A DNA stretch of 64,000 nucleotides. Origin: Stagonosporopsis chrysanthemi. Its lineage: Eukaryota; Ascomycota; Dothideomycetes; Pleosporales; Didymellaceae. Of the stretch, positions 30,697 to 41,217 are shown piece after piece (position 1 is the stretch's first letter; the number at the start of each line of letters is the position of its first letter). The translations under genes were made by a program, and so were the position numbers. The stretch covers positions 310,001 to 374,000 of the forward strand of contig JAFISE010000005.1 in NCBI GenBank assembly GCA_022560025.1. The letters run 5' to 3'. The notes beneath the pieces are model-generated. The model was not told where the DNA came from and did not search any database. It was given only the letters and a program-made list of their open reading frames with translations.

Positions 30697-32833
30697 ATGT
30701 CATTACCCGCTGCCGAGGTTGCCGCCGACTTTCGCGATGCATTGCAGGATTTGAGGTTGAACAGCAGACCAGAGATTAGCAATCTAACCCTCATCGCGAA
30801 GGAGAACACAGAATATGCGCAAGCAATCTCAACTGAACTCGAGGATCACATCCGGACTGTAAGTTCCTTGATTTCGCTTGCATCGTGCACCCCCGTCGAT
30901 TGATTGCACACATGACTGATTGGTACAGACTCGCCCAGAGTGGAAACTTCCATCTCTTTACGTCCTCGATTCCATTGTCAAGAATGTTGGCACCCCATAT
31001 ACCGTCTACCTTGGACGTGATCTCTATCGCACATTCATGGGAGCCTATCTAGTTGTGGATCAGGCCACTCGTAAGGCAATGGAAGGTTTGCTAAGAACAT
31101 GGAAGCAGCCAGTGCCCGAATCGATGGAGACTCGTCCTGTCTTTCCTGCTAATGTCACTGGAGACATTGAGAACGCTGTCAACAAAATCCGCTCGGTCCA
31201 GACACAGGTGCCACGACCAACACATGCTCTCCCGCCCAAACCACCAACGAATGTCGCGTGGAGAGATACCTCCACACCACCACAAAACGCGCCTCGATAT
31301 CACGCCCCGAATGATCCTCGCCGTCCAGCAGGTCTTCCACCTACACCACAATACGGCCCGCCTGGGGTAACACCACCAATGCCATTCCAGCAGCAGTTCA
31401 ACAGCCCACAACCCATGTCGTCGGTTGATCTGGCTGATCTGAAGGTTGAGGTTGCCCAGCTTGTCGCAGCCACGCAGGCCTCATTTGCTCATAATCCTAC
31501 TGATAGGGATGTCCAGACGAAGCTGCAGGCTCTTCTCTCCCTCAAGCAGATCCTCGATACCCAGACGCTGCCTCCACAACAACTCGAAGCTGTCCGTAAG
31601 CGGGTTCGGTCTTTAGCTCCAAACCCAACACCTATGCCGACATTTGCTCCCCCAACACCAGTGCCAGCATTCCCTCCACAGGGCATACCTCCGAGCTTCT
31701 CACCTGTCGGTGCCCCACCGGCGAGCGCACCCCCAAACATCGCCCAGCTACTTGCTGGCTTCAGGCCGCCTGTTCAATCCACACCACAACCAGCGGCAAC
31801 GCCACACGCTCCCACGCTCAACCTTGCTGATCTTCTGAAGCGCGTTTCGTCCCCAGCACAATCTTCATCTGTATCGGCGCCGGCGCCGTTCCAACCCTCG
31901 CCATTTGCTGGGTATCCGCTTCCTATATCAACGCCTGCGCCTACTCCAGCAACACCAGCAGCGCCTCCAGCGGCAATGAATCCCACAGCAAACCTTGCAG
32001 CCCTCCTCGCGCAGTTTAACAAGCCAGTAGCTGTACCTCCGCCAGCAGCGTCTACGCCTCTGCCGCCCATGTCGAATCTTCAACAGCCTCCCCAGCCAGC
32101 GCTCTCAGGGCCTGCACCTGGAAGTGCGCAATGGCTACTTGCTGCTATAGGTGGAATGTCTGGCGGCGCACCTCTTAATGGCACTTCCTTCGGTGCTCCC
32201 TCGATGGCGAGGCAGACCTCCGCGCCCGGCAATGCTGTAAATGACATCGAGCTCACCACAGCCTCCATGAAGAAGCCCCGTTTCCACCTCATATCTCGTC
32301 TGTATGAGGCAAAGCCGAACATCTGCGCAACATGCGGACGCCGCTTTGAAAACACATCCGAGGGCAAAGAAAAGAAGGCCCGCCACATGGACTGGCATTT
32401 CAAGGTCAAGGACCCCGACGCCGCCAAGCGTGGCGTACACCGAAGCTGGTACATGTCCGAGAAAGACTGGATCGACTACCGCGAAGTCGACGAGACAATG
32501 CCTGCCTCTGATGCCGCCGCCACGAACAGCGTCGCAAAGCCCAAAAGGCAGGCAAAGGACCGCTACGTGCTTGTTCCGCAGGATCCCACACTTCAGCACG
32601 CCCCCTGCCCCATCTGCCAAGAAAAATTCGAGACGCAGTGGAATGTCGATGCGAACGACTTTGTTTGGATGGACGCCTTGCAGGTTGGTGGCAAAATCTA
32701 CCACGCGACCTGCTTCGAGGAGTACAGCAAGGGCGCTGGCATACCGATGCCGAGCACGCCGGACTCGGTATTGGGGAAGAGAAAGGCAGATACTGGGATG
32801 GGAGTCGAAGGGAAGAAAGTCAGGGCCTTCTGA
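30697..32833 (+). CDS. PCF11: Pcf11, mRNA cleavage and polyadenylation factor IA subunit
   Basis: Predicted 688-residue factor that binds the phosphorylated RNA polymerase II C-terminal domain and couples 3'-end cleavage to termination. The CTD-interacting domain covers about 1-135 (FRDALQDLRLNSRPEISNLT, WKLPSLYVLDSIVKNVG, YLVVDQATRKAMEGLLRTWK). A long P/A/Q-rich linker follows, with Leu-rich NIAQLLAGF-, LNLADLLKR- and NLAALLAQF-type repeats that resemble short interaction motifs. Two zinc-binding motifs at the C-terminus flank the Clp1-binding region: CATCGRRFEN...ARHMDWHF and CPICQEKFETQW...IYHATCFEEY. The terminal SVLGKRKAD is typical. One intron, 30859-30928 (GTAAGT...CAG), lies after codon 54. 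The first ATG of this frame is used. Confidence 0.92.
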
Positions 32834-35520
32834 ATGCCTACACATACGATCCGGAATAGCGCGAAGACTGCATAGCGTGGCGTTGGGTTCCGTTTGTCGC
32901 ATCTTTGCATTTTCACAGTGGGCCAACATCGCTAGTGGCGTACTGCCCACATATAGAGTCTGTCTATAAATACCTCAATCATTGTCTGCACAATCCCGCC
33001 GTCCATGCTCTCTCGTTCTTCTTGTATGTCCTCTCAGATTGCATGGGGATGAAATTATGCCAGGGGAGAGTTGCTTCAAACCTTGTATGTAAGCAATCAT
33101 CCTCAACACTCTTCTCTGGTGGGCGCTGCCCTGGGCTTCTCTTGTCTTGACTGCTAAAAGATCTAGATTTGTGACATTAGAGCTGGCAACTTTCATGTCC
33201 GGCGGCCCTCGAAATTCTCTGACCAAGAGCTCATGTTTTGTGTCGCTCGAACTGAATAACACGGAAAGTAAATGGAGATGTGTGTCCCAAAACCATCATC
33301 GCCTTTGATTCATGTGTAATGGCGGACTCCAAGTATAGTTCCACTTCCAGAACTCTTCTCTTCAATGGACTATCATCAATTGCAAAATCAGCTTTCCATC
33401 CGTTCATATCCTCCTTTCTTTCAAACCCGCTGGTGCAAACTCATGTTCTCGTTTGCCCCACATCGGGCTAGAAGCTAAGGATAATGCCTTTGGGGCTGGG
33501 CTCCGTCAATGTCTGAAATTCATCACAAACTCATGTGGTGTGCCATCTTTCTTCTTTGCCCGATGGCGTGTTCAGGGCTCGAGAGCAGAGCCTTCGTCTC
33601 ACGTCAAGATTCTGTCAAACCAAAGTCATGAACAAGCTTTCTGCTCGAAGTTCTCGAAGCAACATAGCACATGCAGATGTGGACCCTGTTGATACCTTTT
33701 AAGCTCACAAATTGTGATCTTCCCAAAGTTCGGGATCAAAACATCTGCTGAACAAAATTGATGCTGTGAGACTCTTCGCAAAATCAAAAAAAAAAGCTCC
33801 GCATGGCCTTCATCCTCTGCTGCCGGCAACTGACTTAAGTATGAGTCATGTTGTCAGCAAGCTACACGCTTAAAATCTGATACCGAAAGGACTGGTTTAT
33901 GAAGGCATGTTTGCCGGCCTGCCTGCGAGAAATGAGACTGGGGCAATACCACGGAGTTTTGTCTTTCTGTCGCCTCCTTTGCAAGAGAAAAATGTCTCGT
34001 GGTTTATTTCTACTGACATCAGCATCTATGCCGAACTCGGTCTGTCTGATTTCAAGGCTTCTGACACACAACCTGACTTTACTTCTCCATCGGAAGCTGG
34101 CTGGAATCCCGGAACTGTTCTGTTCACTTCTCTATCAGTACCCTGCTTTGAACCGCACAGAGTTCCCAGTATATCCTCTGCCCTAGAAAGAGGCTTTGTT
34201 TTACATGGTATTTATTATTGGAATATGTGAGGTGTCGCTGACGGAATCTGGTTGACGCCTTATAAGAGGCGTTTATCGATGGATGCTTACATGGAAACCG
34301 AGATTAAAATGCCTCACAACCAATTTGATGTCGGGTCCTCCATTCGGTGCTTGCCATCATCCAGTGCTTGCTCGACTTTCAAAGCTTGAAAGTTCCACCA
34401 ACTGGGGGGCATTTCTGTCAGAAAATTCTGTTGTTTGTGACATGTTGCACGCAAAAGTTGTTGTCAATCCCGACATGTTGGCTTTGCGAGGCGAAGAAAA
34501 AAGTCTATATCTGTTCGATTCAAGATTCGATTGTTAGCTACCAATTTAGTCCTACACATCATGACCGCTGTACCTTTTGGAAGGCGAACTCTTTGAGAAG
34601 AGCTTCTTTGAATAGGATTGAAAAGATCAGATCAAAGTTCTTGTATCATCGAAAGAGACACAGAAAATCAATATTTTGGCTCGTTACGAAAATGTTCATG
34701 TCTGCTTCTTTCTGCAACTCTCCTTATACCATCACTCCTATCTCCATCTCCTCCACTCAACGCCGTCCTGAATTGGTGGTCAGCCTTTCCAAAACACTGC
34801 CACTTACGTGCGCTTCTCTATGAAGACCTCAAAAGATATTTTCCCTAGAAGAATTAAAATCAGAACAAAGCAAAGTCGTGTCTTCAAAAGTCAAACACAG
34901 TTGGGATGTGTTTGCTTCCCCCTTGCAAGATCTCTCCGAGTAGTATCCCTACATTACATACTGCCGGAGCAAACGCCTCATGCCGCCGACTCAGCCCACG
35001 GCAAGGAGTCGATGCGACCGAAACGACCAGTGATCAACGACATGTTTGTCCGCACTCAACTCTTCACAATCATCTCTCACTTTGAAAGTACTGTCTTCCT
35101 GCATCTGACCGATCGGTCTCTGTATCACTCATCGATGCTCTGCACATCCGCTTCTCCAAATCAGAAAGCGAGCTGTAGCAAGTGTCTTTTCTGAATCCAT
35201 GACACCAACATTTCATGCTGTCCAAGACGCCTTTTCCACATGACCGACCTGTCTCAGTCTCTCATCAATCCTCACCATTTTGCCTGACGACAAGTAAAGC
35301 AAACATGAAGATTTGTGCGTCTGCCTCGGAAGTACGTCATTCGCGTTCTGTCGACTGCAGATTGACTTGTGCTTAGAGGAGAATACCTGCCTGGACTCGT
35401 GCATTTCAAAGTATGTGTATGGAGGGTTCTCAAGCACCGAGGTGCACGGACGGTTTATATTTACTCAGGGTACTGCATGTATGGGCTCAAGGATAGTCGC
35501 TCTATTGCGGTGCCGTCTAT
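32834..35520. other. A+T-richer gene-poor interval
   Basis: 2.7 kb lie between the convergent ends of PCF11 and the Aim32-like gene. By eye it is richer in A/T and in TTTC/GAAA words than flanking genes, especially at 33,150-35,300. Short ATG frames exist (for example 33907-34230, 107 codons) but show no domain, signal peptide or family pattern. It could be decayed mobile DNA, long 3' UTRs or a noncoding transcript; none is shown. Confidence 0.4.
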
Positions 35521-36622
35521 TCAGGCCCTCGCCCGCGGCCGCAACCTCAATCGCCCCGTGTCTTCGTCGCCGCTCTCCGCCCGCCTCTGCGCCTCAACAA
35601 TCCTCCCAATATTGCCCCCACCCTGCATCAACCCTCCTCTCAGCAACTCTCCCACCACCCTCCCCTTGACAACCGTCTCCTCTACCACGCCCTCGACCTG
35701 CTCGGGCCCCACCCGGCCGTACCATATCCCACTCCCCTTGAGAGCATTCCCTTCCAGACTCGGAGGCAGGTAAATGATAACATTCCCAGCATACTTGTGG
35801 CCGCCTATGTGGCTGATCTGAGCCACATGAGCTTCGATGCCTCTGCGCGCGAGTTCAGCGCGGAACGAGGACTGCAGAATAGGGCCGAGGATGCCGCAGC
35901 GCTGATCGCGGCCGCCGTGACCACAGATGAGGATCGTGGGCTGGGAGATGGGCTCGGGGGTGGGCAGGAGCGTGGCCTTGGACTCGTCGCGGGCGAGGGC
36001 GGCTTTTTGCGCCGCGGAGAGGCCGTCGTGCATGGGGTGCAGCTTCGGCGCTTTGAGGTATGCGGCTGCAAAGTTGCTGAACGAGGCGGGCGTGTGCGGT
36101 ATGGCGCTTATGCGGCGGAAGCTGGGGAAGAGCAACGCGGTTGTGGTGTTTGGTGTCTCAGCGGCGGGCAGCGAGCTGGCGGTGATGAGCACATTGGTGA
36201 ATGGCTGCGGACGGTCAGTATGCGGGCGACAAGAAGCGCACACCATAGCTGCTCCCCCAGCGCGTAGGGGGCTTACAAACATCAAACGCCTCGCCGCCTT
36301 TGCCGATGATGCTCTTCAGGCCCTTTACGAAGTCGGCCGTGGCGCCCTCGTCGTCTTCGAGGTTGCTGGTCCAGTCGTCCTTGCCTGTGCATAGCAGCAC
36401 TTGCTCAGTGTAAGGCGCCATTGTGTTGAGCAGCGGTGTCTTGCGGTCGATGTCCAGGTCGGGGGGCGTGGCGGCGCATGTGCATGTTGGAGACGGGCAG
36501 GATTCTGTGTAGGGTATGGACTGGACGGGAGACTGAAAGCGCGGGACTGTGGTCGAGAAGGGGCGCAGGCTGCGTATACAAGGCGCTCGAGCTCTTGACA
36601 GGCGTAAAAAGGCGACAGACAT
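35521..36622 (-). CDS. Aim32-like mitochondrial thioredoxin-fold ferredoxin (sucrase/ferredoxin-like)
   Basis: Predicted 341-residue protein of the sucrase/ferredoxin-like family. Yeast Aim32 is a mitochondrial Fe-S/thiol protein linked to redox control of import. The N-terminus MSVAFLRLSRARAPCIRSLRPFS looks like a mitochondrial presequence. Then come CPSPTCTCA (a Cys cluster near residue 42) and, in the second half, the family motif HGGRDQRCG with HIGGHKYAGNVIIY. Two exons: 36281-36622 and 35521-36204. The donor reads GTTTGT rather than GTAAGT, but this junction alone (D|PFTNVLI) keeps the frame and the family order; the nearby GTAAGC donor would shift the frame. The ATG chosen begins the targeting-like stretch; the longer upstream frame is not conserved-looking. 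Confidence 0.82.
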
Positions 36623-37579
36623 AGTTTGTATGGGGAAGAGTGTGACCGTGGAAAGTCTGGGGAAATTATTAGCTGCTCGGAAAGCTCCCGTGAGGCGATG
36701 ACGCGCTCGCACTCGGAGATGGCGGAGAACGCTTCTCGGTCCTCGGTGCACAAGAACTCAAACACACAAGGAATATGTAGACTTTCAAGCACACTGGGTT
36801 TTACCAGGAGCTGGAATGGAGGTTGAGTGCGTCTATTGGATCGTGAGATTGATAATTCTGCTATCATCATTTGCTCCTGATTGTTCACAGCACCCTTCCT
36901 CTGCACAGGTCTAAGCTAACCTGCAGCCAGGCTTGTATACCATGCGACTATCCTGTCCTCCATTCCCAGCTCTGGTGTCCCGCATCAGCAGGGCGTTGAT
37001 GTTGTCAAATGCAAAGCAACGGAATCGCGTGTATAATTCATGGAACTCTCGGTTACGGTAACACGTCATGACGGTAACGTGTCTGAGGAGATTGTGCACA
37101 ATAAAGGTCCAAAAAAGAGCCTCGTTGTAAGCACATGGAGAGCTGTGTTGGCAGCGAACAGCATTCTTCGTCTCCTCTCATCTTGCTGACGGCAACCGGG
37201 GAGGTGGTAAGATACTCCGGACCAGGTTGTGTCCCATCTCCTTTCTTACTTCGTGATGCAAAGGCAGGTCCGTCAATTCCAGCCAGCCCTCTGAACACAA
37301 AAGCTTCTGTCTGAAGCTATGGTACGCTCGACAATGATCCGTCACTACGTGACAGCGGTCGATGTCACGTGTGCGGCCTGCCCTGGAGGCGTGGTGGCGG
37401 TGTGTGCAGGCTTCTATAATCATGAAAGCAGTAATCGTTTGGCTCGATGGAACGAATGGTGTGGAGTCGAGTCACGTAAAGCAATGCTTTTGCTGGGTCA
37501 ATACCCAAGTGGTCACGGCCCGATGTTGGTGCTGCCATAGCTCATGACGTCGTAATCGCCATCATGAACTGGCCTGCAT
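36623..37579. other. Intergenic region between the Aim32-like gene and a small secreted protein gene
   Basis: It holds the promoter of the Aim32-like gene and the 3' side of the small gene. No convincing coding sequence was seen; two short plus-strand frames near 37319-37547 are unremarkable. Confidence 0.45.
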
Positions 37580-37921
37580 TCACATTCCCATTCCGAGGCC
37601 AAAGAGCACACCGCAAACAAGCACAGCGAAGACCATCTTGCCGACAGGTCGCTCAGCCGAGCCTGCATCTGACGCTGCCTGCATGGGTTGACTCCCCGCA
37701 AAAGCGTAGGAAGAAGCCACGTTTGACGCGACAAAGGGCTTTTGGGCTGAATGAAAATCCTGAGGTAATTCCTGCGCTGTGTCAACAGTGCCTTGCAGCA
37801 GTGTGCACTGCGTACATACCTCCAGAGCAAGTGTCGTATGGATTTCAGGCCCTGCTAGCGCTAGCGTGCAAGCTACAAGGAGCACTACAAGCACAGAGAA
37901 GAGTCGTATCGAGAGACGCAT
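37580..37921 (-). CDS. Small secreted protein with GPI-like C-terminus
   Basis: Predicted 113-residue intronless protein that I cannot assign to a family. The first 23 residues form a clear signal peptide (MRLSIRLF, then VLVVLLVACTLALAG). The mature part is short, with a CTQC motif near residue 37, and is rich in A/S/Q. The last 18 residues (MVFAVLVCGVLFGLGMGM) are hydrophobic, preceded by SDAGSAERPVGK, a plausible GPI attachment region. The layout fits a small cell-wall GPI protein. A chance frame is possible because it is short, but a signal peptide and a hydrophobic tail together in one ATG-started frame argue for a gene. Confidence 0.6.
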   Translation of the reverse strand: MRLSIRLFSVLVVLLVACTLALAGPEIHTTLALEVCTQCTLLQGTVDTAQELPQDFHSAQKPFVASNVASSYAFAGSQPMQAASDAGSAERPVGKMVFAVLVCGVLFGLGMGM

Positions 37922-38288
37922 AGTTGCTGTGTACTTTGAAAGTTGTGTTTGAAAGATTCCTCACGCCTAGGATGCAGTAAAACGCGGGACTGGGCCATCA
38001 AGTACCTTCCCCGGATCTGCGCGGGGTCTCGCCCTGCGTCAGCATGCGGCCGACAGGCGCTGACGGGTCTTAGTCCTTGTACAACGTGCGCGTGACGACT
38101 GCGCGTCATCGTCAGTGAGGAGAGTCCAGTTGCGCGAGGCCCGACGGACCCAATCGCGGCTCTAGCGTGCACCCTGGGTCGTCCCGCGTGGTGCTATTCG
38201 CTACTCAAGCACGAACGACTCATGGAATGCTGCAATTTAGGAGTCGCCTTACTGAAATGGTGAATTCTCACGAGCATTGGCAGTGGGC
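37922..38288. other. Intergenic region upstream of the small secreted protein gene
   Basis: This 367-base interval holds the promoter of the small gene and the 3' end of the methyltransferase gene. Nothing else was recognised. Confidence 0.4.
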
Positions 38289-39498
38289 TCATGGCTTGTC
38301 AAACGTGAATGAAGGGAGAAGGGAATTGCGGAACACTTGTGCTGGTGCACCTTTTGACGGCGTATGCGCGGTGGCCTTGCCCAGCCATGAGCCGCCTGCA
38401 CCGCGCCAGCAGACAATAGAGCGAGCATTGCCTGTGCCGTGCACGTCGAAGCCATCCTCGATCGTCGGCTGGCTGGAGGAGGGGTCTGGTTCGTCCCTCC
38501 AGATCTCAATGCCGTCAAAGATGTCTAGTTCCTGCGCAAGACGTGCGACGCGAAGGGCCTGCTCAAGGTCTGCAACTTCGAGAAGCACGATTTTTGCTTC
38601 GAGTTCTTCTGCATATGACAAGAGCCGCGGGTAGAACATATCTGCTTGCTGCGTGTCGTCTAGCTTCGCCTTCGATGGAGGAACGAGGGCCAGTCTCGGC
38701 TCGAAGCCACGGACAGATCGTGTGGTCGTCTTCCAATAGGCAGAGGGCGAGATGTAGGGCGGGTTCGAGATGAGTATGTCCCAGAACTGCGACCACCGTC
38801 TGTGGTTCAATACGTTCTTGAGAGGCAATGGTGCTCCGGGAACCAGATCTGCAAAGGGATCTACGAGTACATCCGCTCTGGCAAAGTTCATCATGCCATC
38901 TCGCGCCTGAGAGCCCTTCTCATTCTTCCGCAGATTTTCGCGTGCTAGATCCACGCTCTTCTTGGAGATATCGAAACCAGTGATGCGCAGATCAATGTCA
39001 TCTCGTTTCGCAGCGAATTCATGGCGGAAAAGTAACGGAATGCAACCTGTACCTGTGCAGAGGTCAAGGACACGCAGCTCGGCAGGAAGATTGTGCGCGT
39101 CTCGAACTAGTCTGGTAAGGTGTGCGACAGAAGCTGCTGTATCTTGTCTATGCGTGCCGTGAGTCCTTGCGCGCATGTGTCCGTTCAATCGAGTCGCACC
39201 TTGGAATGAGCACGCCAGGCCTGCACTTTATCTCCAGATCCCCAACATACTCTGTTCCAAGTATGTATTGTAGCGGCTTCCCTTTGGCTCTTTCCCTGAC
39301 TAGTTGGCCCAGTAATGCCCCCTTAGCCAGCGTGTCGCCTTTTACGCGACGCGCTTTCGCGACTTTCTCGACGTGTTCGCGGAGCCATCGTAGCTCGTTT
39401 TGGGCGGTATGCAGGTCGCGACAGGGTGCGAGAAGAGCGGGCAGGAACGGATCTATCGTACGCGCTTTTCGGAGCAGCGTTGTCGGCACGCGTGGCAT
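38289..39498 (-). CDS. MTQ1: Mtq1/HemK-like protein N5-glutamine methyltransferase
   Basis: Predicted 385-residue SAM-dependent methyltransferase of the HemK/PrmC family. In mitochondria the yeast homologue Mtq1 methylates the GGQ glutamine of release factor Mrf1. Motifs: the N-terminal helical PrmC-like part with PLQYILGTEYVGDLEIKC and RPGVLIPRQDTAASV, SAM motif I DLCTGTGCIPLLF, the acidic motif in ITGFDISKKSVDLA, and the catalytic NPPY in DILISNPPYISPSAY. Two exons: 39200-39498 and 38289-39147. The 52-bp intron falls between the two residues PR|QD and must be removed to link the N-terminal domain to the catalytic domain. The start at MPRVPTTLLRKAR is an ATG; the frame upstream opens only through GTG. 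Confidence 0.88.
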
Positions 39499-39809
39499 AT
39501 CTGCACATTCATGGTGGTGTTGGGAGAAGGATGTCACTAGCGCGAGGATTGCACCTAGGTTCGCTCAGTTCAGTCCAGGCTCGATTACCGCTATCAATTC
39601 TATTGTACGACATGTCCACAATTCCGAGTTGCTGCGGGTCCCATACATGACATTTATCTGGTTGTAGATCATCACCTTCTCACTCCAAGCTAGAATGCAC
39701 GGGGATGAACGCTGATCAACAACAAAAGCAACAAGAATATCCAGTCAGGTGTTTAGACCTTGCGTCCCCAGAGCAAATGGACCATGTTTATGCATAGATG
39801 TTGTGCTTA
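39499..39809. other. Short intergenic region
   Basis: 311 bases between the methyltransferase start and the 3' end of the next minus-strand gene. Presumably the MTQ1 promoter; no other features were seen. Confidence 0.4.
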
Positions 39810-40701
39810 TCATCGTCCGTGGTAGACAGGTGCCCCCTTGACCCAACCCTTTGGTCGGCAGCAGTGCCACTACATTCTGTTACTTATGGGTCGTCGCGGC
39901 GTAGAAGGCTATGGCACTTACAGAATCAGTCTCACTTGTATTCTGGCCGCCTCCAGATGCGCTCTGGTCGATGCTTGCATACACTGTCCAACCCTCCTCC
40001 TCCAGCGTGGCCAGCATGGTCAACAGCAATTCTCTCGTCCTCATAGTCTCCTTGCCACCAACAGACCAAGGGTAGCCGTGGAACTTGATCTCCTGAATGC
40101 CAGGTGCATACTGGCTGACCTTGCTCACCCACTCCTGCCCCAGCCGCGCCGGTAGCGCCTGACAGACCTCCGGACTGGCATCAATAAGCCGTAACCTGTC
40201 CGTTCGAGAGAAGCTGATACTGCACCAGTCGCACGGCGCCGGCGCAGGGGACTGATAGCGGAAGAGCAGCGTGTCCTTGTCGCTGAGGGTCTTGCTCACG
40301 TCCGTGTTCAGGGTTAGGACCCATCCCATGCTGTGCAAAGTGCCTAGTAGCGCAGCGACAAGACGCCGGGCGTCCATTGCATCAGAACCCATTGCAGACC
40401 ATGGATAGTCAGAAAGCTTGAACTCGTATGAGTTGCCGTACGTGCCTTCGCGCTGGATGCCGCCTTTCCAGACGCTTTGTACTGTGTTGCGACATTGATC
40501 AACTACCTGAGGTGGGAAGTGCAAGAAGCGCAAGTCGTCAGCTGCATGCATAGACATTGATGCGAAGTGCGTCTGAAAGGCTGGAGGGGCCTGGTATGAT
40601 GAGCCGTATGCAGGTGCAGGTGCTGGTTGTTGCTGGTAACCATCGAGCGAAGGTCGTTTCTCGTCTCGACCGTGAGCCTTTTCGCGTAGTCTGTCAAACA
40701 T
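39810..40701 (-). CDS. Fungal protein with two copies of a YPW-x-GW domain (unknown function)
   Basis: Predicted 279-residue protein with no function I can name. After a P/A/Q-rich N-terminus, two domains of about 65 residues are related. The first reads YEFKLSDYPWSAMG...RRLVAALLGTLHSMGW; the second reads QEIKFHGYPWSVGG...RELLLTMLATLEEEGW. The shared pattern is [EQ]-x-K-[FL]-x-x-YPW-S, then R-x-L-x-x-x-[LM]-x-TL, then GW. Two exons: 39922-40701 and a 60-nt last exon 39810-39869. The splice changes the ending to ETDSWHCCRPKGWV, which matches how I recall homologues ending; without it the frame runs to a weaker tail. The ATG start MFDRLREKAHGRDEKRPS is clear. Confidence 0.75.
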
Positions 40702-41217
40702 CTTGCCTGCAGGACGCTATGGGTGTGTTGGGTTAGCGTGATTGAGTCTGGGTGATGGTTCGGAAGACGGGTGCTGATGGGCACGTCAAGGCCGGCGCGG
40801 GAGGGCTTTATGTACACTCGAGAATTCATCGTGCTCGGTGTTCGCGATAAGCGCAATTACAGCCTCAACTTTCTCGACTGTAATCCTTGCCTCTTTGAGT
40901 CGGAAATCTGGCCAAGAACTTGGTTTGGGATAAGACGTAGTTGCCTGAAGGCGCTAATTTCTGATGTGATCCTCACTGAAAGTAGCAAGCACCAATGAAC
41001 ACAAGTATATGGTTGTGCCAAGAGTACTTACAGCTGAAGTGAACGCATTAATCTATACTAAAGACCCATGTTGTATACCTGTACTGCCTGTTGAAAAGGC
41101 AACCTTGAGACCTTCCACGTTCTCGCAGCCCTTCGAGTTTGATCGTATCTATCGTATCAGTCGTCTTTGGGCATTGCTAACATCCCGAACATCGTCCAGG
41201 TTTTCCGAATTCGACGA
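40702..41217. other. Intergenic region upstream of the duplicated-domain gene
   Basis: 516 bases containing the promoter of the preceding minus-strand gene and the 3' end of the membrane protein gene. No coding feature was identified. Confidence 0.4.
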
